A stretch of 64,000 nucleotides of DNA from Rhodospirillaceae bacterium (GTDB lineage: Bacteria > Pseudomonadota > Alphaproteobacteria > Dongiales > Dongiaceae). The translations under genes and the position numbers were made by a program. Within the stretch, counting starts at the first letter, position 1; every line of letters begins with the position of its first letter. The DNA lies in the NCBI GenBank assembly GCA_008012315.1, contig SSEL01000009.1:277768-341767 (forward strand). Reading direction: 5' to 3'. Under the pieces are notes generated by a model. It saw only the letters and a program-made list of their open reading frames with translations. It was not told where the DNA came from and made no database searches. Positions 1-9,371 of this stretch are shown piece after piece.

Positions 1-1
1 T

Positions 2-1165
2 ACACCCTACCAGGATCTCCAGGGGCGGGACTGGCAGGACAATGACATCCGGTTTGCCCGGCTCAGCCTGGCTGCCGCAGAAATTGCCGGCGGCCTCCCG
101 GGCCTCGACTGGATACCGAACTTCGTCCATCTTAACGATTGGCCTTCCGCCCTGACATCGGGCTATCTGAATTGGCGGGGAATCAAGACGCCGACGATGC
201 TGACGATCCATAACCTGGCTTATCAGGGCCTTTTCGATTATCAGCGATTGGCGATGCTGGGCATTCCTCCCGAAGCCTTCCAGGTTGAAGGGGTGGAGTT
301 CTATGGCCGCCTCTCCTTCCTGAAAGCAGGCATCTTTTATGCCTCCCATATCACCACCGTCAGCGCGACCTATGCGGAAGAAATCACCTCGCCTGAATTC
401 GGCTGCGGTCTTGACGGCCTGCTGCGCAAGAGAGCACAGGAAGGGCGGCTCAGTGGAATTCTGAATGGCATCGACGAGCACCGGGACCAGCACTGGAACG
501 CGCACTGGGATGCGAACCGGGTTCCGAAGCCGCGCGCCGGCAAGTCCCTGCGGATTGGCGACTGGGCATCGAAACGGCGGAATGCCGCGCGCGTCCGCGA
601 CTCCTTCGGTCTCGCGGTGTCGCAGGGGCCGCTTTTCGCCATCGTTTCGCGCCTGGTTCATCAGAAGGGCGTAGATCTGGTGCTGCAGGCTGCCGACCTT
701 CTGGTCGAACAGGGCGGTCAACTGGTGGTGACGGGGCGGGGCGAGCCGGCGTTCGAAGCTGCCTTGAAGGACTTGGCCACGCGCCATCCGAAACATGTCG
801 GCGTCAAGATCGGCTTTCAACAGGATGAGGCGACACGGATGTTCGCCGGCAGCGACTTTCTGCTGATGCCGTCGCGCTTCGAACCTTGCGGTCTCAGCCA
901 GATGTATGCGCAGCGTTTCGGCTCCCTGCCCATTGCGCATAGGACCGGCGGGCTGGCGGATACGATCGAGGATGGCCAGACCGGCTTCCTGTTTGCCGGC
1001 CCCACCCTGCCGTCGTTCTTCGAGGCGATCAAGCGCGGCCTGGATACCTTCTCTTCCAGCCGGCGATTGAACAAGATGCGCCGCCAGGCCATGACGCGGT
1101 CCTTCAGCTGGCAGCAATCCGCCCTGCGTTATCAGGAAATCTACAACATGGAAGCCTGCGGCTGA
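2..1165 (+). CDS. glgA: Glycogen synthase (ADP-glucose), 5' end cut by the window edge
   Basis: Transfers glucose from ADP-glucose to the growing alpha-1,4-glucan in the cytoplasm. The frame is open from base 2, upstream of the first internal ATG at 197, and reads family sequence there (DNDIRFARLSLAA, then FVHLNDWPSALT), so the real start lies outside the window. Further on are the GT5 signatures LTIHNLAYQGLF, ILNGID, AIVSRLVHQKG and, near the C-terminus, the nucleotide-sugar site RFEPCGLSQMYA followed by HRTGGLADTI. About 388 residues remain of a usual 480. Seen: motifs in order. Known: GT5/GlgA family. The next gene starts 98 bases downstream. Confidence 0.95.
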   Translation, partial: TPYQDLQGRDWQDNDIRFARLSLAAAEIAGGLPGLDWIPNFVHLNDWPSALTSGYLNWRGIKTPTMLTIHNLAYQGLFDYQRLAMLGIPPEAFQVEGVEFYGRLSFLKAGIFYASHITTVSATYAEEITSPEFGCGLDGLLRKRAQEGRLSGILNGIDEHRDQHWNAHWDANRVPKPRAGKSLRIGDWASKRRNAARVRDSFGLAVSQGPLFAIVSRLVHQKGVDLVLQAADLLVEQGGQLVVTGRGEPAFEAALKDLATRHPKHVGVKIGFQQDEATRMFAGSDFLLMPSRFEPCGLSQMYAQRFGSLPIAHRTGGLADTIEDGQTGFLFAGPTLPSFFEAIKRGLDTFSSSRRLNKMRRQAMTRSFSWQQSALRYQEIYNMEACG

Positions 1166-1263
1166 TCGCCGTGCCGGCGAAGAAGGTTCCGTGAAACAGG
1201 AGTGTCTTTTATCCGGGCCTTTTGTATCCTTCGACTGACCCGATGCACGGGTAGGGAAGGGCA

Positions 1264-2769
1264 ATGCCGGTTCGGCTGTTCACATCACCGGAGATCGACC
1301 GAAACCTGCCGCTTTGGCAGCGGGCCTTTCCGCGGCTGGCGCACCGGCTCGGCCAGTCGGAAAGACCGGCAACGGCGCTTCGCCAGACCGCTCTCGCGCT
1401 TTGGCGCGAAGGTCGGCTGAGCGAAGCGGCATCGCTGCTGACCGCGGCTGTTTCCCTGGAGCCAAACGATGCTGCGATCTGGAACGAGCTTGGCGGCGTC
1501 TCGCAGGCATCGGGCCAATCGGCGGTGGCGGAGGACTGCATCAAAGCCTCGCTGGATATAGATCGCGAGCAGCCCCAGGCGTGGTTGTTCCTGGCCACCC
1601 TTGCCACAGATGCACAGCGCTATGATGTCGCGGAAGAAGCATTTCTCAATGCACTCGCGCTGGCACCCGATCTGGCGGAAGCATCCCTCGGCCTCGGCAT
1701 CCTGTATTTCCAGCAGCGTCGCTTCGGTGAAGCGGTGACATGGCTGCGTGCCATGAGGCAATCAGGTGATAGCGCGGCATCCGCTCAGGCCTTGCTCGGC
1801 CAGGCGCTTTTCCTGACAGGAGATTTCGTCGGCGCCGGCGCCGCGCTGGCGGAAGCAACACGCCTTTTGCCAGATGAAGCGGCGCTCCGGCAAAAACTGG
1901 CGATGTCGCGGTTCCTGGAGACCGTGATGGCTGCCTCCGTCGACGAAGCCATGGCCGCTTATCGGGACGTCGCCGGCGCGGCGGGGGAAGATCCGGCCGT
2001 CATCGTCGAGAAGGCCTTTCACTTGCTGAGCGGCTTTGGCCAACGCGAGGCAGCCATCCGCGTCGCGCAATTCCGCCTTGCGCACCAGCCGGATGATCCG
2101 ATGCAGCGTTATCTTCTGGCCGCCGTCAAAGGCGAAAAGATGCCCCAGGCCCCGGCGGATTACCTGCGGGCCTATTTCGATCGCTTTGCTGACAATTTCG
2201 ACAAGCAGCTTGTCGAGGTTCTCGACTATCACGTCCCCGCAGCCCTGCATGCGCTCATTATCCAGACAGATGGGGTCCAGGCAGGTCGGCGCTTCCGGCA
2301 CATCCTCGATCTTGGTTGTGGGACCGGCTTGGCGGCCCCCTTATTGGCGCCGCTTGGCGATCGGTTGACCGGGGTGGATATTTCGTCGGGCATGCTGGCG
2401 AGGGCGGCGGAGCGCGGGCTTTACGGCAATCTGGTCGAGGCGGACGTCGTCGATTATCTCGCGACAGCGCCGGGAACATTCGACCTCATTCTGGCGGCGG
2501 ATCTGCTGATTTATATCGGGGATCTGGAGGCGTTGACGGTGGAAGTAGCGGCCGCCTTACGGCCTGGCGGTCTTTTTGCTTTCAGCATCGAAACGACGGA
2601 TGAATCGGATTACCACCTGTTGCCCTCCGGTCGTTTCGCCCATCGTCCCGGCTATATCGAGCGTATGACGGTACGCGATTTCATCCTCTGTCAGGCGCAA
2701 ATAACCAGGATTCGACTGGAAGCCAATAAACCGGTGCCGGGCATGCTGTTCGTGCTGCAGCGCCGCTGA
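1264..2769 (+). CDS. TPR-repeat protein with C-terminal SAM-dependent methyltransferase domain
   Basis: 501 residues. The N-terminal 270 or so are helical tetratricopeptide repeats with the usual small/large alternation (for example AAIWNELGGVSQASGQ and AEASLGLGILYFQQRRFGEA). The C-terminal 200 hold a class I methyltransferase fold with the SAM-binding glycine loop HILDLGCGTGLAAPLL and the following acidic strand GVDISSGML. The start is supported by a GGGAAGGG Shine-Dalgarno right before ATG 1264. The TPRs probably present a protein or peptide substrate, as in other TPR-methyltransferases of proteobacteria, but the substrate is unknown. No cleavable signal is visible, so it is probably cytoplasmic. 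It follows glgA on the same strand, with no obvious link to glycogen. Confidence 0.85.
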   Translation: MPVRLFTSPEIDRNLPLWQRAFPRLAHRLGQSERPATALRQTALALWREGRLSEAASLLTAAVSLEPNDAAIWNELGGVSQASGQSAVAEDCIKASLDIDREQPQAWLFLATLATDAQRYDVAEEAFLNALALAPDLAEASLGLGILYFQQRRFGEAVTWLRAMRQSGDSAASAQALLGQALFLTGDFVGAGAALAEATRLLPDEAALRQKLAMSRFLETVMAASVDEAMAAYRDVAGAAGEDPAVIVEKAFHLLSGFGQREAAIRVAQFRLAHQPDDPMQRYLLAAVKGEKMPQAPADYLRAYFDRFADNFDKQLVEVLDYHVPAALHALIIQTDGVQAGRRFRHILDLGCGTGLAAPLLAPLGDRLTGVDISSGMLARAAERGLYGNLVEADVVDYLATAPGTFDLILAADLLIYIGDLEALTVEVAAALRPGGLFAFSIETTDESDYHLLPSGRFAHRPGYIERMTVRDFILCQAQITRIRLEANKPVPGMLFVLQRR

Positions 2770-3068
2770 CATTCGCGAAGAATGCGGCGCTCGCCGGGGC
2801 GTGGCGGCGGCGGGCTCGGCGCGCCAGAATGCCGGAGCCGGAGCAAGGCGCCGGCTGCGGCGAAGACCCAAATGCCGGTGATGACGACGGCAGGGATGAT
2901 TCCTGCAAGGCAGGAGGAGAGGCAGCAGATCAGCGCGCTCAGGAAATGCAATATCGCGAAGGCATAGCCATGGGCCGGCAGGAGGGAAACACGATTGAAG
3001 GCGATGGCTGTGACCAGCACGACGATGCTAATGGCAAAGAGCGTGCCGGCGTCCTGGGTGCTGGGCAT
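2691..3068 (-). CDS. Small membrane protein, CBU_0592-like (tentative)
   Basis: 125 codons read on the minus strand, convergent with the methyltransferase gene and overlapping its last 79 bases. Residues 8-26 and 35-75 form hydrophobic segments (GTLFAISIVVLVTAIAFN and ICCLSSCLAGIIPAVVITG, then a tryptophan-containing helix). The layout of a conserved HGY...LHFLSALICC segment followed by a W-containing helix resembles the small CBU_0592-type membrane domain. A GGAG motif sits 8 bases before ATG 3068, which supports the start. The last 40 residues lie partly over the neighbouring gene and look unconserved. Function unknown. Confidence 0.5.
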   Translation of the reverse strand: MPSTQDAGTLFAISIVVLVTAIAFNRVSLLPAHGYAFAILHFLSALICCLSSCLAGIIPAVVITGIWVFAAAGALLRLRHSGAPSPPPPRPGERRILRECQRRCSTNSMPGTGLLASSRILVICA

Positions 3069-3252
3069 GACGAATCTCCAGCTTTAGCCGGGTCGTCCCG
3101 ACGGATACCACAAGGCAAGGTCGTCCTTGCATCCGTCATCATTCTCCCTTGATTGCGAGATGTCAAACCCCCGGTTGCAGGCGCCACAAACCCGTGAAGG
3201 CGTCGGTTCCAATGTCTGGCCATGATGGTATAGAGTGCCCTGAGGGAATCGA

Positions 3253-3990
3253 TTGAAGGGCTTCATCTTGGTCGGCGATATCAAATCTATAATGGATCTG
3301 CGCATTCGTGAAACACCGAAGACTCTTCGCGAATTGGCGCTGGATCGCATGCGCTCGGCCATCATGGAAATGCGGTTTCAACCCGGCGAACGCCTGACCG
3401 AGCGTGACCTCTGCGCGCAGCTCGGCGTCAGCCGGTCGGTCGTGCGCGAAGTAATCCGCCATCTGGAAACAGAGGGCCTGATCCAGAATGTGCCGTTCCA
3501 GGGACCGGTGGTTGCGCGCCTGGATCCGGAGCAGGTCGCCGAAATCTACGAAATCCGCTCGATGCTGGAATCGGCGGCGGCCCGTGCCGCTGCCGAACGG
3601 GCGACCGAAGCGCAGAAGGATGAGATGCAAAAGGCGCTGCGGCAGATCGATGCGGCCTATGAGCGGGAGGATTTCCGCGCGGCCCTGAATGCCACGACTC
3701 GTTTCTACGAGGTCATGTTCCAAAGTGGTGGCAAGACCGTCGGATGGGAGATGGTCCAGCGCCTCAACGGACGGATCAGCCGCTTGCGCGCCATGACCGT
3801 TTCATCGCCGGGCCGAAAGCTGGCGGGCATGAAGCAATTGCGTAAAATTTGCGATGCCATCCGCAAGGGCGATGGCGAGGTGGCGGCGGATGCCTGCCGC
3901 AGCCATCTGAAGAATGCCGCTGAAATTGCCCAGGCGGTGCTCCGGGTACAACAGGAGACGGCGCCCCAGACCGCTGCCGATGCCGGCTAA
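3253..3990 (+). CDS. GntR-family transcriptional regulator (FCD subfamily)
   Basis: N-terminal winged helix-turn-helix typical of GntR (LRELALDRMRSAIMEMRF, then CAQLGVSRSVVREVIRHLE) followed by an all-helical FCD effector domain from about residue 95. The usual FCD metal ligands look degraded: the FH pair is FY (TTRFYEVMF) and the following histidine is absent, so metal binding is doubtful. The TTG at 3253 has a GAGGGA ribosome site; the ATG at 3292 gives a shorter form starting directly at MDLRIRETPK. It heads the purine island and probably controls it together with the next gene, by position. The effector is unknown. Confidence 0.85.
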   Translation: MKGFILVGDIKSIMDLRIRETPKTLRELALDRMRSAIMEMRFQPGERLTERDLCAQLGVSRSVVREVIRHLETEGLIQNVPFQGPVVARLDPEQVAEIYEIRSMLESAAARAAAERATEAQKDEMQKALRQIDAAYEREDFRAALNATTRFYEVMFQSGGKTVGWEMVQRLNGRISRLRAMTVSSPGRKLAGMKQLRKICDAIRKGDGEVAADACRSHLKNAAEIAQAVLRVQQETAPQTAADAG

Positions 3991-4102
3991 CCGGGCTCCC
4001 GCCGGGCGTCTCGCATCTTGACCGGTTTCACGACGTGCTCATGATCGGATTGCGGATCGGGCGGCATCCACGACAGATGCCCCCGCAGGGGAGGGATATG
4101 TC

Positions 4103-5044
4103 ATGCCGCAATCGGACTCCGTGCTGGCGACCGCCTATCGCTATTTCCTGTCCGTGGCGGAAGCGGGTTCCGTTCGTGCCGCCGCGCGCAACCTGAATGT
4201 CGCGGCCTCGGCCGTCAGCCGTCAGTTGCTTCTGCTGGAAGCGCAGCTCGGTATCGAACTGTTCGAAAGGCATGGCCGCAGCCTGACGCTTTCCGCCGCC
4301 GGGACAATGCTGCTGAAAACGCTGAAAGTCTTGCAGAGCAGCCACGAGGAAACGCTGGCGGCACTCAGCGGTTTCCAGGAACTGAAGCGCGGCCGGATTC
4401 GCCTGGCGACGGTGGAAAGCATCGCCGTCACGATTCTGCCGGATCTCGTGACGGCCTTTAATCGCAGTTATCCGGGCATCCAGATATCGATCACGGCGGC
4501 GGGCTCCGACGCCGTCATCGAACTGGTCCGTGATCACGACGCCGATCTCGGCTTTGCCTTCAATCCGACGCGGCTTGAAGGGCTGGCGGTCGATTTCGAG
4601 CAGGGTTTTCCTCTCGGCGCGACCATGGCGCCCAGCCATCCGCTGGCGGACAAGGCGAGGTTGACGCTCGCCGATTGCCTGAAATTTCCGGTCGCCTGGC
4701 CGTCGCATGGTCTCAGCCTGCGGGCGATCCTCGATGAGGCGCTGGCGGGCGCCAAAGCGGGCCAGCGGTCGCCCGAAGCGGGGTTCGAATGCAATTCCCT
4801 GCGCTTCATGGCTGCGCTGGCGCAGCGCGGCGCCTGCATCGCCTTTCAGACCCGGATCGGCATCGAGCAGGATATCAAAGCCGGCAGTCTTCTGTTCCGC
4901 CTGCTGGCTGACCGGAGCCTGCCGCCCGACCGGCTGATGCTGGTCCGTCGGCCGAGGCTGGCGAAGGGGACAGCCGCCAGTGTTTTTGTCGAGCTTGCCC
5001 GGCAATATCTGCAGAAAATGGAGCGGCGAGGCGTGCTGTCCTGA
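4103..5044 (+). CDS. LysR-family transcriptional regulator
   Basis: 313 residues. Residues 1-65 form the LysR winged helix-turn-helix (SVRAAARNLNVAASAVSRQ, then LGIELFERHGRSLTLSAAG). A periplasmic-binding-protein-like effector domain fills the rest. It is encoded in the same direction as, and 166 bases before, the HIU hydrolase/xanthine dehydrogenase operon, so a purine-pathway effector such as urate or xanthine is a reasonable guess. That is inference from position only. The ATG at 4103 is preceded by GGGGAGGGA at a good distance. Confidence 0.88.
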   Translation: MPQSDSVLATAYRYFLSVAEAGSVRAAARNLNVAASAVSRQLLLLEAQLGIELFERHGRSLTLSAAGTMLLKTLKVLQSSHEETLAALSGFQELKRGRIRLATVESIAVTILPDLVTAFNRSYPGIQISITAAGSDAVIELVRDHDADLGFAFNPTRLEGLAVDFEQGFPLGATMAPSHPLADKARLTLADCLKFPVAWPSHGLSLRAILDEALAGAKAGQRSPEAGFECNSLRFMAALAQRGACIAFQTRIGIEQDIKAGSLLFRLLADRSLPPDRLMLVRRPRLAKGTAASVFVELARQYLQKMERRGVLS

Positions 5045-5210
5045 ATATTCGCACATATTGTCATCAAGACTATTCTTTTTCGCACAGCGATCTCATGATT
5101 AAATAGTTGGAATCCGTGGAGGGCCGAGCCAAGCAACGAAGGCTTCGGGACCGAAAAAAAGCGGAGCAACTGGGATATCCGGTGTCGAATGAGCCGGATC
5201 GGGAGGGGAG

Positions 5211-5561
5211 TTGAGCGGTCTGACAACGCATGTCCTCGATGTGGCGACCGGCCGGCCGGCCGAAGGCTTGGCCATTGAGCTCTGGGTGTTGCGTGAAGCG
5301 TTCGATCTCGTCAAACGCGTGACCACGAATGGCGATGGCCGGGTCGATGAAGCCCTGCTCGCCGGCGATGCCTTCAAGGTAGGCGTCTATGAATTGCGGT
5401 TCTTTGCCGGCGACTATCTGCAGCGGGCGGGACTCGCGCTGACGCAACCGGCTTTCCTGGATGTCATTCCGGTCCGTTTCGGCATCGCTGATGCGGCGCA
5501 GCATTATCACGTGCCGCTGTTGCTCTCGCCCTATGGCTATTCCACTTATCGCGGCAGTTGA
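5211..5561 (+). CDS. uraH: 5-hydroxyisourate hydrolase (transthyretin-like)
   Basis: Hydrolyses 5-hydroxyisourate to OHCU, the second step after urate oxidation. It carries the family signatures [14 protein letters not shown] at the N-terminus, the TTNGDGRVD turn, and the diagnostic C-terminal tetrapeptide YRGS after [15 protein letters not shown]. The 116-residue length is normal for bacterial HIU hydrolase without signal peptide. The start is a TTG with GGGAGGGGAG immediately upstream, the only good initiation site. First gene of the catabolic operon; its stop overlaps the start region of xdhA by a few bases, indicating translational coupling. Confidence 0.95.
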   Translation: MSGLTTHVLDVATGRPAEGLAIELWVLREAFDLVKRVTTNGDGRVDEALLAGDAFKVGVYELRFFAGDYLQRAGLALTQPAFLDVIPVRFGIADAAQHYHVPLLLSPYGYSTYRGS

Positions 5562-5566
5562 GTGTG

Positions 5567-7042
5567 ATGACCCGCAAGACGATTCGTTTCATCCGACGTG
5601 GCAAAGTGGTCGAGGTGCCGGGGTTTCCGCCAACCCGGACCTTGCTCGACTATCTCCGCTTGGAAGAAAAATCCCGTGGTACCAAGGAAGGCTGCAACGA
5701 AGGCGATTGCGGCGCCTGCACCGTGGCGCTCGGCCGGTTGCGTGACGGCCAGGTGGTTTATGAACCGGTCAATGCCTGCATCCAGCTGCTGGGCCAGATC
5801 GACGGCACGGAATTGATCTCCATCGATGACCTCGCCACCGGCGGCACCCTGCATCCGGTGCAGCAGGCCCTGGTAGAGCGGCATGGCTCGCAATGCGGCT
5901 TCTGCACGCCGGGGATCGCCATGTCGATGTTCACGCTCTATCATCGTGACCGGCCGGCGACGCGCCAGGATATCGTCAATCAATTGGCTGGGAATCTCTG
6001 CCGCTGCACCGGCTATCGCCCCATCATCGATGCGGCGCTGGAGGTTTGCAACGGACAAGCCTCGGATCGCTGGGGCGCGGATAAAGACGAGATCCGGGCT
6101 CAGTTGACCGCATTGCAGGAGAGCACCGATATCTTTGTCGGCGATGCCGACAGCTTTTTCGCAGCACCGGCCAACGGTGACTCATTGGCGGCACTTGCGG
6201 CCCGCCACCCAGATGCGACGATCCTTGCCGGTGCGACGGATGTCGCGCTCTGGATCACCAAGCAGATGCGTACCTTGCCGAAGATCATTCATCTCGACCG
6301 GATCGCAGCCTTGCACCGCATCGAAGATCATGCCGACCGGCTGTCGCTCGGTGCTGCCACCACCTATGCCGAGGCGGAAACGGCGCTCGCGGCGATCGAT
6401 CCCGATATCGGCGAATTGCTGCGCCGGCTGGGCTCGAAACAAGTGCGAGCTTCCGGGACGATCGGCGGCAATATTGCCAATGGCTCGCCGATCGGTGATA
6501 CCCCACCCGTCCTCATCGCCCTCGGCGCCAGCCTGACACTGCGATACGATGCGGCATGGCGCATGCTGCCGCTGGAGGATTTCTTCATCGCTTATGGCAA
6601 GCAGGATCGCCGGCCCGGTGAACTGGTCTGGCGGATCGATATCCCGAAGCTCCAAGCGAACGATTCCTTCCGCTGCTACAAGATTTCCAAGCGTTTTGAC
6701 CAGGATATCTCCGCCGTCATGGGCGCCTTCAAGATCACGCTGGACAACGACCGCATCTCCGCCGTACGGATCGCCTTCGGCGGCATGGCGCCAACGCCAA
6801 AGCGGGCGCCGGCGGCCGAGCGGGCCCTGCTTGGTTTGACAATGACCGAGCCCGATTCCTGGGCTGCCGCCATCGCTGCGCTTGCACAGGATTATCAGCC
6901 GATCAGCGATATGCGCGCTTCCGCCGCGTACCGCCTCTCCGTCGCCCAGGGGCTGCTGCAAAAGGCGCTGACTGAAATCGCCGGCGAACGGACCGAGCGG
7001 ACGCGGGTCGTCGGCCGGCGCGAGAAAGAAGCGGTGGCGTGA
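5567..7042 (+). CDS. xdhA: Xanthine dehydrogenase small subunit (2Fe-2S and FAD)
   Basis: Electron-transfer subunit of the molybdenum hydroxylase that oxidises hypoxanthine and xanthine to urate. The first ~80 residues hold a plant-ferredoxin-type [2Fe-2S] domain (CNEGDCGACTV), followed by the second helical [2Fe-2S] domain (CGFCTPGIAMS, then CRCTGYRPI). From about residue 190 comes the FAD-binding domain (ILAGATDVALW, then ASGTIGGNIANGSPIGD), with a CO-dehydrogenase-flavoprotein-like C-terminal domain. ATG 5567 is preferred because it starts directly at MTRKTIRF; a GTG at 5564 and TTG at 5558 are alternatives. xdhB starts 1 base after its stop. Confidence 0.96.
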   Translation: MTRKTIRFIRRGKVVEVPGFPPTRTLLDYLRLEEKSRGTKEGCNEGDCGACTVALGRLRDGQVVYEPVNACIQLLGQIDGTELISIDDLATGGTLHPVQQALVERHGSQCGFCTPGIAMSMFTLYHRDRPATRQDIVNQLAGNLCRCTGYRPIIDAALEVCNGQASDRWGADKDEIRAQLTALQESTDIFVGDADSFFAAPANGDSLAALAARHPDATILAGATDVALWITKQMRTLPKIIHLDRIAALHRIEDHADRLSLGAATTYAEAETALAAIDPDIGELLRRLGSKQVRASGTIGGNIANGSPIGDTPPVLIALGASLTLRYDAAWRMLPLEDFFIAYGKQDRRPGELVWRIDIPKLQANDSFRCYKISKRFDQDISAVMGAFKITLDNDRISAVRIAFGGMAPTPKRAPAAERALLGLTMTEPDSWAAAIAALAQDYQPISDMRASAAYRLSVAQGLLQKALTEIAGERTERTRVVGRREKEAVA

Positions 7043-7043
7043 G

Positions 7044-9371
7044 ATGACAAGCCGGTCGCTCCCCCATCAAATCGATAAAATCGAAACCGAGACTGTCGGC
7101 CTGTCGCTTGCCCATGACAGTGCGGTGCTGCATGTCCAGGGTTCGGCAGTCTATATCGACGATATCCGCGAACCGGAGGGGACATTGCATGTGGCGCCGG
7201 GCTATGCCCCGAATGCCGCTTGCGGTCGCATCCTCTCCTTGTCGCTCGATGCGGTCCGTGCCGTGCCGGGCGTGGTTGCCGTGCTCACTGCCCGCGACAT
7301 TCCCGGCGTCAACGATTGCAGCCCATCCGTCGGCGACGACCCGGTCCTGGCCGATGATCGCATCGCCTTTCACGGCCAAGTGGTTTTCGCCGTGATTGCT
7401 GAAACGCGCGAGATCGCGCGGCGGGCGGCCCGCTTCGGCAAGATCGAGATTGCCGTGGAAACGCCGGCGGTCACGGTCGGAGACGCTTTGTCGCAGCAGA
7501 CAACGGATGTGCTGCCGAGCTATGCCTTCAAGCGCGGCAATGTCGGGAAAGCATTGCGGGCCGCCAAGGTCCGGATTGAGGACAGCTTCCATATCGGCGG
7601 GCAGGAGCATTTCTATCTTGAAGGCCAGGCCGCCCTCGCCGTGCCGGATGAGCGCGGCGGTGTCATCGTCCATTCCTCGACCCAGCATCCGACTGAAGTG
7701 CAGCATTGCCTGGCGAAGATGCTGGCGGTGCCCGATGCAGCGGTCACCTGCGAGTGCCGCCGCATGGGTGGTGGATTCGGCGGCAAGGAAAGCCAGGCGG
7801 CGCAATGGGCCGCCTTGGCCGCTTTGGCTGCCCGGTTGACGGGGCGACCGGCCAAATGCCGTCTCGATCGCGATGACGACATGGTCATGACCGGCAAGCG
7901 CCATGACTTCCGCGTCGATTACGCGGCTGGCTGCGACGAGACCGGACGGCTGACGGCCGTCGATGTCACCTTCCTCTCACGCTGCGGCTATTCCGCGGAC
8001 CTGTCCCAGGGCGTGAACGACCGCACCATGTTCCATGCGGATAATGCCTATTTCTATCCGCAGGTTCATATCCAGTCGCGGCGTCTCCGCACCAATACCG
8101 TCTCCAATACCGCTTTCCGGGGCTTCGGCGGGCCGCAGGGCATGTTGTTTGCGGAGCGGATGATGGAGGCGATTGCCGTGCGGCTCGGCCTCGATCCGCT
8201 CGATATACGTAAGCGCAATCTCTATGAAGCCGGCCGTGATGTCACGCCATACGGCATGAAGGTCACGGACAATATCGCCTTGGCAGTGATCGAGGAACTG
8301 GAGGCGTCGGCCGATTACCGGCGGCGGCGCGAGCACATCGTGGCCTTCAATGCCGGCAGCTGCTTCCTCAAGAAAGGCATCGCCCTGACGCCGGTCAAGT
8401 TCGGCATCTCTTTCACCTTGACGCAGATGAACCAGGCAGGCGCCTTGGTGCATGTCTATACCGATGGATCCGTGCATCTCAATCACGGCGGCACCGAGAT
8501 GGGGCAAGGGCTCTATGTCAAGGTGGCGCAGGTCGTGGCCGAGGAATTCGGTATCGATATCGACATGGTGCGCATCACCGCCACGACGACCGGCAAGGTT
8601 CCGAATACCTCGCCCACGGCGGCCTCTTCCGGTTCCGATCTCAACGGCATGGCGGCGCGTAATGCGGCCATCGCCATCAAGAACAGGCTCATGGATTTCG
8701 CCGCCAAGGAATGGAAAGTGGCGAAATCGGCGATCCGTTTCGAACGCGGGCAGGTCATTATCGGCAATCATGCGATCACCTTCGGCGATCTGGCGAAGAA
8801 GGCGCATCAGGCACGCATTTCCCTGTCCTCCACCGGCTTCTATGCCACGCCGGGCCTGGTCTGGGACCGCGACAAGGCCAAGGGGCGGCCCTTCTATTAT
8901 TTTGCCTATGGGGCCTCCTGCTCCGAGGTCACGATCGATACCCTGACCGGCGAGATGACGGTTGACCGCGTGGATATCCTGCATGATGTCGGCCGCTCGC
9001 TGAATCCGGCGATCGATATCGGCCAGATCGAAGGCGGTTTCGTGCAGGGCATGGGCTGGCTGACCATGGAAGAACTGGTCTTTGATGACAAAGGACGGCT
9101 GCGCACCCATGCGCCGTCGACCTACAAGATTCCCTGCGCATCGGATCTGCCCGCCGATTTCCGCGTCAAGCTGTTCGAAAGCGCCGGCAATCCGGCGGAT
9201 ACGATCTATCGGTCGAAGGCCGTGGGCGAACCGCCGCTGATGTTGCCGATCTCCGTCTGGTGTGCCGTGTTGAACGCCATCGGCAGCCTCAAGCCGAGCA
9301 GGATGCCGCCGCTGGAAGCGCCGGCGACACCCGAAGCAATTCTGGCCGCAGTCAAGGCAATGCAGGCATGA
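7044..9371 (+). CDS. xdhB: Xanthine dehydrogenase molybdenum-binding (large) subunit
   Basis: Catalytic subunit binding the molybdopterin cofactor. It contains GGQEHFYLEGQAAL, the cofactor loop MGGGFGGKESQ, the arginine-containing TAFRGFGGPQG loop, MGQGLYVKVAQ, and near the C-terminus the catalytic-glutamate motif KAVGEPPLML expected for xanthine dehydrogenases. 775 residues is standard for XdhB. ATG 7044 lies one base after the xdhA stop. Its stop TGA overlaps the xdhC start in an ATGA arrangement, so xdhA, xdhB and xdhC are one transcript. Confidence 0.97.
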   Translation: MTSRSLPHQIDKIETETVGLSLAHDSAVLHVQGSAVYIDDIREPEGTLHVAPGYAPNAACGRILSLSLDAVRAVPGVVAVLTARDIPGVNDCSPSVGDDPVLADDRIAFHGQVVFAVIAETREIARRAARFGKIEIAVETPAVTVGDALSQQTTDVLPSYAFKRGNVGKALRAAKVRIEDSFHIGGQEHFYLEGQAALAVPDERGGVIVHSSTQHPTEVQHCLAKMLAVPDAAVTCECRRMGGGFGGKESQAAQWAALAALAARLTGRPAKCRLDRDDDMVMTGKRHDFRVDYAAGCDETGRLTAVDVTFLSRCGYSADLSQGVNDRTMFHADNAYFYPQVHIQSRRLRTNTVSNTAFRGFGGPQGMLFAERMMEAIAVRLGLDPLDIRKRNLYEAGRDVTPYGMKVTDNIALAVIEELEASADYRRRREHIVAFNAGSCFLKKGIALTPVKFGISFTLTQMNQAGALVHVYTDGSVHLNHGGTEMGQGLYVKVAQVVAEEFGIDIDMVRITATTTGKVPNTSPTAASSGSDLNGMAARNAAIAIKNRLMDFAAKEWKVAKSAIRFERGQVIIGNHAITFGDLAKKAHQARISLSSTGFYATPGLVWDRDKAKGRPFYYFAYGASCSEVTIDTLTGEMTVDRVDILHDVGRSLNPAIDIGQIEGGFVQGMGWLTMEELVFDDKGRLRTHAPSTYKIPCASDLPADFRVKLFESAGNPADTIYRSKAVGEPPLMLPISVWCAVLNAIGSLKPSRMPPLEAPATPEAILAAVKAMQA

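Noticed and set aside
4781..4800. GGTTCGAATGC resembling a tRNA T-arm
   Set aside because: Lies inside the LysR coding sequence, and no cloverleaf or acceptor pairing can be drawn around it.
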